Shown piece by piece: positions 1 to 12,255 of a DNA stretch of 64,000 nt (its first letter is position 1; each line of letters opens with the position of its first letter). Both the position numbers and the translations under genes were made by a program. The DNA lies in contig JAPFBL010000084.1 in NCBI GenBank assembly GCA_026182355.1, forward strand, positions 13,907,501 through 13,971,500, written 5' to 3'. Under the pieces are notes generated by a model. The model had not been told where the DNA came from and made no database searches. It saw only the letters and a list, made by a program, of their open reading frames with translations. Source of the stretch: Hermatobates lingyangjiaoensis (taxonomy: Eukaryota; Arthropoda; Insecta; Hemiptera; Hermatobatidae).

Positions 1-1099
1 TATTTTAAAATAACATAATTACATTGCCGCTGAATATATTACAAACAGTTCATGGTTTGATACAATTTCATTCAATGTAATTATTAAGGTTGAGTTATTT
101 TATGTATTTACTATATATTTCTTAATCATGAATAACTTTGTGCCAACAATACTATATTTTATTCGATAAATAAATTGCCAAATACAGAAGTAGATGAAAA
201 AATGGTGGGTACTGACAGAGGTGAATCCTGGGCGAGAGGCTAATACACGATCTGGCTTTCCATTGACTAGAATCGTCTATATATTGCTCGCCCCTCCACA
301 ATTTCACCAGTATCCTTAATGCCATATTAATATAATTTCTGTAACAATACTACAAAGTGCTCATCGCGAATCACTTATTTCTACAAACGTATTTTCACAT
401 TCCGTCACTGTTCATTCTGGTGAATCAAGAAATCAGTCATACTGTTGTTAAAAACCGATCTAATAAAATAAAAATAAAAGAAAATTCAATTCAAATGAAA
501 ATATAAAAATAATAAAAAGTTACTTAATTTAATGCTTTAAAGAAATTTTGGTGGAGCTTATGCTCCACTTTCCTGTAGATCATATATCAACCTAGTTGAT
601 AATCAAGTTAGTTTTGGTTTTATTTTAACGTAGCTAGCGTGTGCACGTATTATTACAATCTGTGGTAAAGTCTTATCAAACATAACAAATCAATTTCATT
701 ACTTTATTTATTAAATGTAGCTATATTCAATTTATCAGTTATAACAAAATTTGAATCATTGTTCCAAAATAATTTGAGTTACTGCAGATGGAACTACTAG
801 AAATCATTTTTACTGCAGTATTACTCTTTCAATATTATAGGGACATGAAATATTCATTGTAAGGCAAAACCTAATACAAAATTTAAAGTATCTTGAACCA
901 CTGGAGAAGTGGGTAAACCTTGTATCCGTTCTCGTCATAAAGTAACTTTTACGTCTTCAGTATTACCAAAAATCAATGAGGTTCTTAAACACAACATGAG
1001 CTACATGCCTGACATTAAGATTTAGTAAAGGGTGCAACATGCAAATTAATTACAACATTTTTGTTATATAAACATTCATCCCTAGAAAACCTAAATGAT
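1..1099. other. AT-rich DNA, nothing recognised
   Basis: No ORF of note, no clear repeat border and no RNA gene seen. A slightly GC-richer patch at about 200-300 does not code. Confidence 0.5.
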
Positions 1100-1100
1100 C

Positions 1101-2870
1101 TGGAGTGGTCTACACTCAAATTGACTATAAGTAAGCATAATATTAAATTTCTTGAGTGTATAATGTATTATGTCCCATTTAGGCATAATACAAATGTCTA
1201 AATGGGAGAGGTTTATTAGTTTTTCATTCCTGGAGGAAGTGATTGTTCCACTTATCAATATATATGCTTATATTTGTAAAATTCACCACTGATGGATATA
1301 ATATCATTAGTATAACTACAGCAGTGTAACATTTTTGAAAAGCTAAAGTGTAGGTTTTGTGTTAGGAAATAATCTCTTACATGAAAACATTGCTTTTTTT
1401 CCAATAGCCAGTTTTACATTACACAGATTATCTAACCTCTTTCGATATTGAAGATTTAAGTTTCCCATTTAAAACTTGAAAATATTCCTATTTTGTCTGA
1501 AAAATGTCAGAAACGTGTAAGAAAAAATGACGTTTTCGGATATTTTTTTAATTTAAGATGTAGGATAATTTCATGTATTATCCTTTTTCAAAGTATGTTT
1601 TCAATTTTGAATTATGTTTTACATTTTTGGTCTTTTATAAAATTATTATACTAGGAATTTTTTGGCATGCTAGTGTTTTTTAAAAAAAAATTCACTTTTC
1701 TTTCCCTTTGTCAAAAATCCAATTTACTGAGAACGAGTGTTATTTTTTTAAGCGCTGTACTCTGTTATAAGGTTGATGTAAATGCATATTGAAAAAAAAA
1801 GTAAGTAGCTAGTTTTGCAAACTCAAATAAATTCAAAGCTGGCTTTTCAGTATAATATAAAACTTTTATAGCTGGAAGCTTGAAATTTTTGAAAATAATA
1901 ACAAAAAAACTGGATATTTGTCAGCAAAATAATAAGAACGAGTCCATTCCTCACACTTCAATATTATCCAAAGGTATGTGATTCATAAAAACAAAAAAAA
2001 TTACATCTGATATTGATTTTTGTCCAAGGTTGCAACATATAGATTGATTAGAGCATTTTGTGAGACAAATCCACCATACCATGGAAAGCATCAGAAATTA
2101 TATCTTTGATTGGCGTTGATTTTTTATATGCAAGAATTTTATTCTTTTACATCTCATATTAAGTTATTAAATTATTTCAAAATTTTACATTAAACCCCTA
2201 AACATTAATTTTATTTCACAAATAGGACAAGTATAGCAAGTAAAATATTAGTCCAGAATCAATTTTCAGATTGTATAACTTTATTCATGAAATTCAACAA
2301 TTACGTTAATTGTGTGATTAATTGTTTAGTAAAGTTAATTCATGGTTTTTTAATGAGCCGTTTAGCGTCAAATAAATTTTCTGAAAACAGAAAATATACT
2401 CTAACGCCACCTTGGTTAAAGTAATTGTTGAAAAAATGATCTCAACTAGTTCTATTTCTAGGTATAGTTTCATTTTGATCCGTTAAAACGGTGTAGCTAG
2501 TAACGCTCTCACAAACTTTCAGAATGAATTATAAGTAAAATTTTTACATTTTATTGAAAAAAATTTTTTTGTTATTTTTAAAATCTGAAGATATTTTTCG
2601 TTTATTGCTTTGTAGCCTCCAAGATAATGCCAAAATTTTAAAACCCTAGAATTTGTAGTTTAGGAAAAAAAATGTAGTCTAAAAACAGTTTTTTGTCAAA
2701 AAAAAGTGACTTTGATGTCGTGCATTATTACTCCCAAATAATATAGAGCTCATGTACATATTTTTGTGTAAAATATCAATTTGATACATCAAAGATTCTG
2801 GACCGTCGCTTGGCCACAAACTTTGGATACTTACTCACCCACCCATCATTCAATGTAAATGTAAACAAAT
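1101..2870 (-). mobile_element. Hairpin-ended repeat family, decayed copy 1a
   Basis: Starts CTGGAGTGGTCTACACTCAA followed by GACTATAAGTAAG, the family right end read backwards. It then follows the same block order as other copies: the TCTAAATGGGA block, the CACTATCTGTAC region (decayed), the GGTCTTTTATAAAATTATTATAC block, GAGCCGTTTAGCGTCAAA, and CAAAGATTCTGGACCGT. It lacks the left hairpin, and the 60-residue ORF inside is meaningless. Confidence 0.75.
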
Positions 2871-3059
2871 CCAACCTATTATCAGTATTTAAAGATGAGT
2901 TTCGAGCTTTTAGAGTTATATTGCCGATGGTAGCAATCAGAATTTCTTTAAAAAAATTTTTTGCACTATTTTATTGTACGATAGTTAGTTGTTTATGAAA
3001 AAAATGGTGAATTCATAAAATGAACCATAATGCTCTTTATGGTCCAAAAGCATTTTAGA

Positions 3060-4060
3060 AGCAATCATAAGTCAAAATTTGTACATTTTGACGCAAAACT
3101 GGTTTTAAGATTATTGGAGGAATCTGAGATACTTTTTCAGTTAAGGCAATTTTATTTAGTTTCATAATAATCCTAAAATTATAACACTGTAGAGCAGGGG
3201 TTCTCAACCTTTGTTTGCTTGTGGACCCCCACTACCCCCAGATACTTAAAAAACATAATTATACGAATTTATAAATAAATATTTGTTTTTAGGTAAATGA
3301 ATATCGTTAATTATGAAATAATTTCATTACATCTACAACGCATGCCGAAATTCAAAAATGTTTTTAAAACTATAACAAAATATTTCTTCATTAACATATT
3401 ATGAATATTTATACTTCATTAACTACCCTGAAATAAATTGTAACAGAATCAATTTTGAATGTACCATAAAGAGAAGAGCAATAGAAAATTTTAAAACATT
3501 GGAACATTTTAACAAACTGACGAGGATATTGGGCCGTATATTTTAATGATGTGTGAATATTGTACGGCCGAAGCTTACTACGCTTTGATTTATTTTTGGT
3601 TTGCTGATGAATTCATTTAAACTTAACATAGAGCTCTAACCACGTGTCATGGACCTTCAGAATACTACTTTCCTCATGGACCCCCAGTAATCCTCTGTGG
3701 ACCCCTGGGGGTCCATGTGGACCACGTTGAGAACCACTGCTGTAGAGTAAGTAGTTTAGGAGAAAAAAGTAGTCTAAAATCACATATGGTCAAAAAAGTG
3801 ACTGCATTGCAAGAAATATTGCCTAAAAGCAATAGACCACATCTCCACTGCTCTACTAGCCATTTTTGGGTAAAATATGAATTTCACCTATAAAACGATG
3901 TGGACCTATACGTGGCCCCCTACTTTGGATACACCCCCTCCCACATACAGACATCATCGAAAAAACTTCAAAAGTGGACCAAAAGGATCTAAAACAGTAA
4001 ATCTGTCAAAAATTGAAATTTTTTTCATTATTACTATACTATGCTTATAACAAAATAATA
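3060..4060 (-). mobile_element. Hairpin-ended repeat family, decayed copy 1b
   Basis: A second partial copy in the same direction, beginning in the ATAAGTCAAAATTTGTACA block and ending near a decayed ACTATACTATGCTTATAAC terminus. It is interrupted by the hAT MITE at 3195-3739; apart from that insert it aligns by eye with the 46.5-47.0 kb copy. Confidence 0.65.
3195..3739. mobile_element. hAT-type MITE with exact 8-bp target duplication
   Basis: Begins CAGGGGTTCTCAACCTT and ends GTTGAGAACCACTG, the inverted terminal repeats seen in many hAT MITEs. CTGTAGAG flanks it on both sides (3187-3194 and 3740-3747). Subterminal GGACCCCCA motifs lie at both ends. At 545 bp with no ORF it depends on a transposase elsewhere. 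Related copies at 21.8 and 46.7 kb show the uninterrupted site. Confidence 0.92.
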
Positions 4061-5449
4061 AATCTTTTCTAGTTTTCATTCCAGAAAATTTTAATCGCAT
4101 ATCTTTAATATTCAAATTATAATTATAATATCTATTTCAATAGATATAATTGCCCAATGGTTGAATCAGTCTTGACTTACACTCGGCCTTGGATAGGTGT
4201 TGATAATTTTTATTGCCAAATTTTTTTTCTCTGCACATGAGAATGATGGGGAATGAAAGAAGAATTCTTAAAGTAACAGATATATTTGTATCTGTTACGG
4301 ATACAATAGAATGTTGTTTATAAAGTTTCTAGCTCTCTTTGGCCTTGGAATTATTAGATGTCAGTCAGTATTTTGTAAGATCTATTGTATAATAACGAAT
4401 CGTGAGCTGGATATAAAAAATTCTACCAAATTGTTCTCTTTCTATAGTGTGTTCCCCTTTTGTCTTGGCACCAGGTCATAATAAATAAAATAGTATGCAT
4501 TATAGACGAGTTTGACATCTTAATAGTACATTATCAATAGCATGAATATTTATAGAATTATCAAGTACAAATGTCGTATACGTTCATAAATTCAGTAAAC
4601 ATATTCTCATGTACCAATAGAGATTATAAGTGTAATATAAGCAAAAGTATTGAAGAGTATAAAACAATGGACTACCGACTTCTATTCCTTTTCAGTTATG
4701 ATGTTGATTAATCTATTCTAAGGTATCTACTCTCTTTAATATGACAATTCAAGTGAAATGTGAAAAAATTATAGCTTTCATTTTATTAAATTTTAATTTT
4801 ATACCTTTAGTTAGTTTTTAACATCATTACTTATAACCGTTCGCTTTCAGTGTTGGAAAACGTAGCTTATTTGATAGATAGCACCCATTCGGGTTTTAGC
4901 GAGCCAAATTAACGCGATTATTGTAAATCGGAAGTGCTAAATTTTGCCTAACCGAAGGTTACTAGATGAAATATATAAAACAATATTTAACATCTTACAG
5001 GCTGTTCTGATGAGCAGGTTCCTTGAGAGGAAAAAAATGTGCCGGTGCAAGACCTTTTCTGAGCCCCCTCCCCACAGGCCATATCTAGAGAATTTATTTT
5101 AACTATTTTGTATGAGTGAAGAAGAATCTTATTAAAAATGCTGTGGATTCATACAGTTAAATAAAAGACTCAAAGATGGTTTGAATTGTATTAACATTAT
5201 AAATCATAAGTGATTAATAACTTCATCGACGTTTAAGTAATTGATATGCTTATTTATTATAGTTTTTCCTGATTATATCAGTATAGTAATTCTGATTATA
5301 TAAGTATTGCAATTCTCACTATCAAAACAGATTAAATAAATCAATAATGTTGTCACACTGCACTCTAATACCCTTTCTTCGTCAATTTAACAATAAAAAA
5401 AATGCATGCAGGCTATTTAAATTTTGAACTTTGATATTCATATATCTCC
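4061..5449. other. AT-rich DNA, nothing recognised
   Basis: Includes one short hairpin near 4277-4303 (AACAGATA...TATCTGTT). No coding or repeat signal I could name. Confidence 0.4.
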
Positions 5450-6790
5450 TAGACTCTTATGGGCCCTGGAGCGGTGCACTGGCTGTACTCCCCTCCTGTG
5501 GGGCCCGCTGATGTGTCTTCACCTTGTCGCAGCGCGGGGGTTCAACATGGCTTGGAGATTCTTTCCCGCACTGCCAGAATTAAGAAAGGTATAACAGTTA
5601 CTTTAGCATCCAAGTTGGAATGAATATGGTATTCCTCAAGTTGTTACCTTCGAGTGGAATCCTACTCTCTGGTATCACTGGCCAGAGGTGCTCATGGCTT
5701 CCACCTAATGTATCTTTTGAAGTAGATAGCTTTTCTGCCTTTTTGAATGGATGGGGTCTTCTCCACAGCTAGAGAGTCTTCTACGTGTGGTGTCTGCTCA
5801 AGGGAGACTTACAGTTTTTTCTTTTTCCTTCTTTATATCTTTTCTACTACATTTTTTATTTTAGACTTTAGATTTCTCAATCTAAGGCTTTGAGAAAAAA
5901 AGAGTTCTCAATTTTAGGTGGAAGTATCAGGTGTAACATTGAAGTTAACTTTGGCTGCCCTGTTGGAACGGATAGGTTTCGACTGCCACCCAAGGTTTGT
6001 TTCCTGGGTGCTTTTATTTATTTTATTTTTTTACTTTGATATTTATATCTTGTTTCTGCTTCTTTCGCCTTTTTCCCCTTCCTCTCTTAATTCTAAGTTC
6101 TTTTTCATTTTTCACATTATATATGACTAAAGGAACTTCAGATGCCATGAGTCTTTCAGGCTTTGGAAGACTATCATTCTAAGTGTTTTTTTTTTGACGT
6201 AGGTAAACAACAAACCAAGCGAAGTAGGTAGTTACCAAGCTACTTCCGCGTAGTTGACCTAGTCCATATCGCGGGTACTGTTCATTTCTTTATCCTGGGT
6301 TGATTTCATGACATGGTTAAAAAGCTCTACGTACAAAACATTCTTCGATCCTTAAGACCTTAGATCTTTGAAAACAGGCAATATTTCATTTTTCGGGTTT
6401 AGCAACGATCGGGTTGTAACGAAACAGTTATACTCAAGTTGTTTAGCTCCGTGTTGCGGAAGACAAAAATAGCTGGAACTCTAGTACACCATATCTCTTC
6501 TAGTCTCATTAAAGATTACATCGATACATTATCACACACACCATTACAATGTGTGCACATATTGGACCATTTCAAACCAGTTTTGCGACAAAAGCAGGTT
6601 AGACAGACACCACCTTTCTTACAAGGGTAAGACACACTTTTCAGACGAGTTAGGAGCTGTCATTCTGAGACATCAGGCATTAGTCTTCAATGATACACGC
6701 GCAACCCCAATCCTCTGGGTTGATGCCATTGCCCAACCAGCAGGCAGGAGTGCAGTATAGCAGGTGTGTAAAATTTATTCTTCTGTGGAC
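5450..6790. other. GC-richer unexplained block, possibly a decayed mobile element
   Basis: Base composition rises clearly above the surroundings (for example GCGGTGCACTGGCTG and TCGCAGCGCGGGGGTTC). Short overlapping frames occur on the plus strand, such as 6439-6630 and 6551-6760, but none resembles a protein family I know. It might be a retroelement leader or a pseudogene; no terminal repeats were found. Confidence 0.35.
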
Positions 6791-9700
6791 TCTCCTGAGG
6801 AGAAGACATGAAAACTTACGAACCCTTCCCAGATGACAAAATACTGTCAAACTTTGATTGTGTTACCGCAAGAATTAGTCTGATTTTTTAAAAAAAAGTC
6901 AGAAAAATTTTTAATTTTCAAGATTTTGTTACGCACTTACTATTCCTACTATAAAAACGTAATGAGAATAAAAAATCTAGGAATTTAAATTACAAAAGTG
7001 AAAAATCGCTATAATCAAGTTATTTGAAAGAACAGGCTAAAAGTTATGGTTTTTCAGGCACTACAAATTTTCCCTGGTTCAGTTGTTGGATATTGTTTTG
7101 GTCATGTATACTGTTTTTTTTTTTTAGAAAAATATACTCATTAAAAAAATGCTATCCCACTTTTGCATGATACAGTGCGTATTCTGACTTGACTACTACT
7201 CTGTGAACTGACAACCACCTCATATTCTGGGTTTAGTTGGCCACCACCTGATATATGTAGTCATTGTCTGGGACACTTTAACTACTGTATTACCTATCCA
7301 ATGCTTTTACTAAGCCTTGACCATAACAACTTTACTCAAGTTCAGTGTATGATTAGATTCAATGTACAATTACGATAACGTTTATCCATCATCATATCTG
7401 TATACCTAGGCTAATCAAAATAGGGCTAAGTGTATCAAAATACAAACTTATTACATTTACTGAACGATGTTTGGGGCATGAGTTTCTTATAGATTTATTT
7501 AAATCTGGAGCAATACGTCAATATACAGACATTTTTCAACATTTCTTTATGGATGAAGCGAATCTTTGACCCATGAATGAGTAATAAAATTCAAAGGAAC
7601 ATTTAAAATTTAAAAGTTAGTTTGGCAAAAGTACGACAAATGAGATAAAAAAAAGGTCACACTAACTGTCCTTAAAAAGAAAGAATGTTAATTATCAATT
7701 GACAGCAAGTAAAAAGAAAAAACAAGGTCTTCTCATCCTTCTAAAAAAAAAGACAAAAACAATGGAGATGTAATTTTGAGCGTGTCGGTTAGTGACCTTA
7801 GAAGCTTCTACGGAAAGATGAATGAAGTTGAAATAGCAGGAAGGGTTTGTATGGGTCATAAGGAAGCAACAGCAGTTCTTGCGTAATATAATCCCTACAT
7901 TGTGATGGCACGTTTCCCCCATTTACCTTGACACTGCCACTAATCGTGCTTCATTTCACCTTTTTCACATATTTAACTCTATGTTCAACTGTAAAAGTAA
8001 TTCTTTAAGCATACTATTTTATCATCTCCATTAATCTCTTATATTGTAAGGAAAATAAATTTAAACATACATAAACTAAGCATTGTTCAATAAACAATCT
8101 AAATATTCATTCATAAAATTGAAGCTTCAGAAAATTTTATTTTCAAATATGAATGACTCCTCAAAACATGTTAACCTGTTAAATAATGTTCCTATATACG
8201 TGTGTGAAAATTAATATTAAGAACATTCGTTAACTGTATAACCACCTGCGTCATAACCACACACACACGTGATTTAGGAAAAAATTATGGGCCTACTATA
8301 ATTTATGTTTATCTGAAATAATAAAATGAGTTGTTTGAAAAATAAAATCTATGAATAAAACAACATCTTTACTTTAATACTTGTTTGGAACTGTTTTTTT
8401 TTTTAACTGTATAGGGTTGGTTATCAAACACCATCAACAATAAATCAACATCTTCCTGTTTATTCAGAACTTTTATTGATGCCAAAAAAGAAAATATTCA
8501 AAACTTATTAACAGAGAAACATCTAATACTTCATGGCAGTCAAATGTTTTAATCATTTGGAAATAAATATATACTGATCGTGGAAGGAAGTTATTTTACG
8601 AGAAAAGACAATTTTAAAGAAAAGTGTTATGAAAAGACAAATCATGAAGGAAACGTCTTGTTGGACGGGACGGATTTCTTGTTACTGATTAGAGTACATC
8701 GACACCAATGTACGATCACAGATAACTGGTTTTAACATAGTCTGTAAAGTCTTATATTCTCTAATGAAATGTCCATATTGTAATAAATTTTATAAATAAA
8801 TAAAGAATATGCTATTTATTATGAAAAGAACTAAGGTTTTCAAGAACCTTATAAACTGAGAAACACTGATACTTCGCAAACTATCTGATGAAACACTACA
8901 GTAATATTGTGTCATCAATAACGTGTAGTCCTTTTGAAAACCCACAATTCAATCAATTTATATTAAGAAATCAATTGAATCGGCACTTGAAGAAGGGCCT
9001 ATGTTATGACTGTTCGTGGAAGAGGTCTATGTAACATAGTGCAAGTATCATTTTTCATTGATTTTTATTATAATTCATGCATGAACTCTAAATGTTATTT
9101 CAAAACAGTATATGGAGTCAGACATTCACCCTTCCTTCAGCTATTAAATTGACATAACCAAAGAGTTTTTTTTTTTAAACAGGCGCCTTAAGTAGCGTTC
9201 AGTCACCTTTTCAAACATTTTCTCAAGAGTTGAAATTTCATGTTTGGTCCATGTGGACTTGAACTTGTCCAGCGACCATTGTACAACTGCGTAGTACTAC
9301 TACAATCATTTCCTTAAGTCAGTCTTAGTTTTGAATTTCATTTTGAGTTTAATTTATAAATGAAGAACTAGAAAGGTCAATGGATATTTTGCTATCCATT
9401 GATTTAGTAACGTATTAATTAATTGCTATCCATTAATTAATTTATTAACGTAAAAATAAAAACACATATGCAGAAGAACAGGTATAACTACTAGCGATGA
9501 CATTAAAATGTCATATAAAACCGTTATTCGCCCAATTTTACACAGTTATAAAATAAAACATAACACATAAGAGATAAACGGAATACATAGATCAATTAAG
9601 ATACACAAGCGGGCAATCAGTTAAAAGCAATTTTCCCACAAATAAGTACTTTACTCTTAATTAACACCATCATAAAGGAGAGAAGAAATTAAACAAAAAA

Positions 9701-10050
9701 TCAAAGGAATTGGCCATAGTTTTCTACTATAAAAAATACGCAGGCATAACAAACTAAAAGGAAGTTAAAGAGAATCATAAAAACATAGTCACGTATAGAG
9801 AAAATATTACGAGCAGCTTAGTCACTAATTAAATGAATTCATTTAAGTGAATATTATAGATATATAACATTTAGTACTCCATAATTCACATGTGTTGTAA
9901 CTGAAACCTCTTTGTCAAGAAGTCTATTGCTCTTTGGGGCCAGAGCCATACCAAGACAATGGAGATAATGTACCTGACTATAGGAATTCAAGCAGACTGT
10001 ATATTAAAAAGGTAACGATGTTTATCACACTGGCATTGAAACAATGGTCC
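6791..10050. other. AT-rich DNA, nothing recognised
   Basis: No coding stretch with similarity or splice structure was seen on either strand. The 75-codon open frame at 7695-7922 is low-complexity and not supported. Confidence 0.4.
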
Positions 10051-10054
10051 TTAA

Positions 10055-10426
10055 ATTTGTGGAGTGAGAGATGGACCAGATGAAGTACGAGCATCATGAA
10101 CATTCCGTTTTTTCTCCGATGTTGGATTGCGTCTAAGGACGAGTAACATCCAGGTGAATCATTGTATTTTCCAGGCCCTCACGGGGCATGGGGATTTTAA
10201 GAATTACCTGCATCGTTTCAAACTAACAGATGACCTCATGTGTGGGACAGGGCCTGAGTCCACTGAATACCTCATTGAATTATGCCCTCTTTATGAGCTG
10301 CAGAGATACCAGGTAGTGATGGAGACAAGGAGATCCAGATCAGTGGTACAGAAGATTCCTCAGAAGTCAACACCTATTGAATTTCGTGCAGTATATAGGA
10401 AGAAGAAAGATGTATGGACTTCATGA
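10055..10426 (+). pseudogene. Non-LTR retrotransposon ORF2 tail (RNase H end)
   Basis: The frame from about 10103 reads FFSDVGLRLRTSNIQVNHCI, then FQALTGHGDFKNYLHRFKL and a worn Cys-rich ending (MCGTGPESTEYLIELCPLYE). This is the well-known C-terminus of Jockey/I/R1-like non-LTR elements: the end of the RNase H domain followed by LTGHG...YLHRF and a CCHC-like knuckle with missing cysteines. It is 5'-truncated and ends in stops. The GC-richer DNA to about 10600 may be its 3' tail. Confidence 0.75.
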
Positions 10427-10680
10427 ACGAGTACCTTAGTGTAATTTTTTTTTTTGTTTTTAAATGTGATGTTGTGTCATGGGACCCACCTCCGCGAGGG
10501 TCTACCTTGGGCGCATCTGCCGCTCAATGCACCTCTGCTACTATGAGAGTTGTTGTGGGACGTCAAATGTGGCTAAAGGATCTCACATTAAAAAGCATCC
10601 ATCTGTTGTGCTTTGTTCATGGAATAATCAAAGGGTTGATAGACATGATAACAAATCAAAACAGGATTACTAACAGATGA

Positions 10681-11470
10681 AGCTCTTTCAATCACTGATC
10701 ACAATTCAAGGAATAATACCGAAGAGTCCTCAAGCAAAAGAGCAAACAAAGAACAATGAGTTTGTAAAAGTCAAAATCGCTAACGAAGTTAACAATACAG
10801 AATAACAATCTACCTAATAGTAATCAACTTAATGTACTTCAACAGTGTAATAAAAAACACCGGTTAACAATTTATGGAAACAAAAGTCATTTAATAAACA
10901 TATTTTATATTAATCTAAATAAATTCAAAACAAGTGAAATACGCTTAGCCTTAATAAATAAAAAAAAACTGAATATTTCCTACCACTAAAAAAATACCTC
11001 CAGAAAGAAAGCAAGTAATGTTAGAGATGTGATATATTCGGTGTGTCTTTTGAAAAGAAATTTAAACTTTAACTTTTTATTAGAAGTTTAAAACTAGATT
11101 AAACAGTGAAAATGTTATTAGAGTTTGAAGTCCGGGGTAAGGGTTGATCATACAACCTAAGAATATTTGTAATTTAATATTTCCCAAGGTTGTGATCACT
11201 ATTTAACATAAACAACTGAAATAATCATACTAGTTTATTTATACAAACAATATTGTGACCATCTTAAAACATTTACAACTGTAGTCTTAAAAAGAAACTT
11301 CTGATCTAAACAAATATATTTTACAGAAGTAAATAACATGATTTTTTTTAAATAAAAAACAAACAAAAGGAATGATTTAAAATCAATTCTATTTTCAAAC
11401 CATTTCATATTATTGATGCAATAAATATACAGTAAGACTGATAACTTATATAAATTCATTTGTGTCCAAG
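10681..11470. other. AT-rich DNA, nothing recognised
   Basis: No supported gene or repeat. The 74-codon minus-strand frame at 11235-11459 is AT-driven. Confidence 0.4.
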
Positions 11471-11472
11471 AA

Positions 11473-11474
<2 letters not shown>

Positions 11475-11513
<39 letters not shown>

Positions 11514-11679
11514 GATTTTACATAAACACGTGAAACAACAATCAATGATAAAAGCACAATAAGAAATGGGAAAACAAGACTAAGATCTTTCAACTGAGTT
11601 GGGTTTTTGACTCTGACAAAGACCGCTTGTTACGGTTGAAAGATCTTAGTCTTGTTTTCCCATTTCTTATTGTGGTTTT

Positions 11680-11724
<45 letters not shown>
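11475..11724. repeat. Inverted dimer of the Penelope terminal repeat, flanked by (TA)n
   Basis: 48-bp arms 11547-11594 and 11635-11682 (AAGACTAAGATCTTTCAAC and its complement) face each other. (TA)n runs lie outside at 11475-11509 and 11683-11724. The right arm carries the hammerhead region but with CTGACAA instead of CTGACGA, so an invariant G is lost. It is the same family as the terminal repeats of the element at 35.0-39.8 kb. Confidence 0.85.
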
Positions 11725-11728
<4 letters not shown>

Positions 11729-11839
11729 ATCGAAATATACTACACCCCAGGGACACTGTTTATAGAATTCATAGAACATTATTTTACTTGTGTCACTATA
11801 AAAACATGTCAACTCTTCAACAATAAAATAACTGAATAA

Positions 11840-12065
11840 ACTATGATAGTACACTCTTTAGAAAAATTTATAAAAATACATATTAACTTGAATTAAGGTA
11901 TAACAGTTATTTTACAATCTATTTCGTAATACTCGAATTTCAACAGACTGACTATTCAATTAAAATTAAAACCTAACATCAAATGCCATAGCAAAACACT
12001 GAACCACAAGCAACTTAATTTTAAGTCAAAATATGTTTTAAACGAGGAAATCTTTAACTTCCTCG
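11840..12065. other. RFC5 3' flank, nothing recognised
   Basis: AT-rich DNA between the (TA)n-flanked dimer and the candidate RFC5 polyadenylation signal. Confidence 0.4.
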
Positions 12066-12071
12066 TTTATT
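12066..12071 (-). promoter_or_regulatory. Candidate polyadenylation signal of RFC5
   Basis: AATAAA on the minus strand about 30 bases after the RFC5 stop codon. It would give a very short 3' UTR; a later signal cannot be excluded. Confidence 0.5.
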
Positions 12072-12100
12072 CAGTCAGTTTAAACTTATGTAATGATAGA

Positions 12101-12255
12101 TCATTTTACAGGACAATCTATTTTGGATCGTTCTGTATAAAAAGCTGATATTAATGCACTTAGCTGTATTTTCTCAGGTACTCCAGATGCTAAACGTTGA
12201 TCTATATCAGCGATCTTTATTAATAGTTCTATTAAAACATCAGCTGGAATGTCAA
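12101..12255 (-). CDS. RFC5: RFC5 coding exon 8 (C-terminus)
   Basis: Completes Ile285 and encodes the last 50 residues of the collar domain, which assembles the five clamp-loader subunits. Contains [20 protein letters not shown], parallel to the end of human RFC5. Acceptor TGTTTACAG; stop TGA at 12103-12101. Confidence 0.94.
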
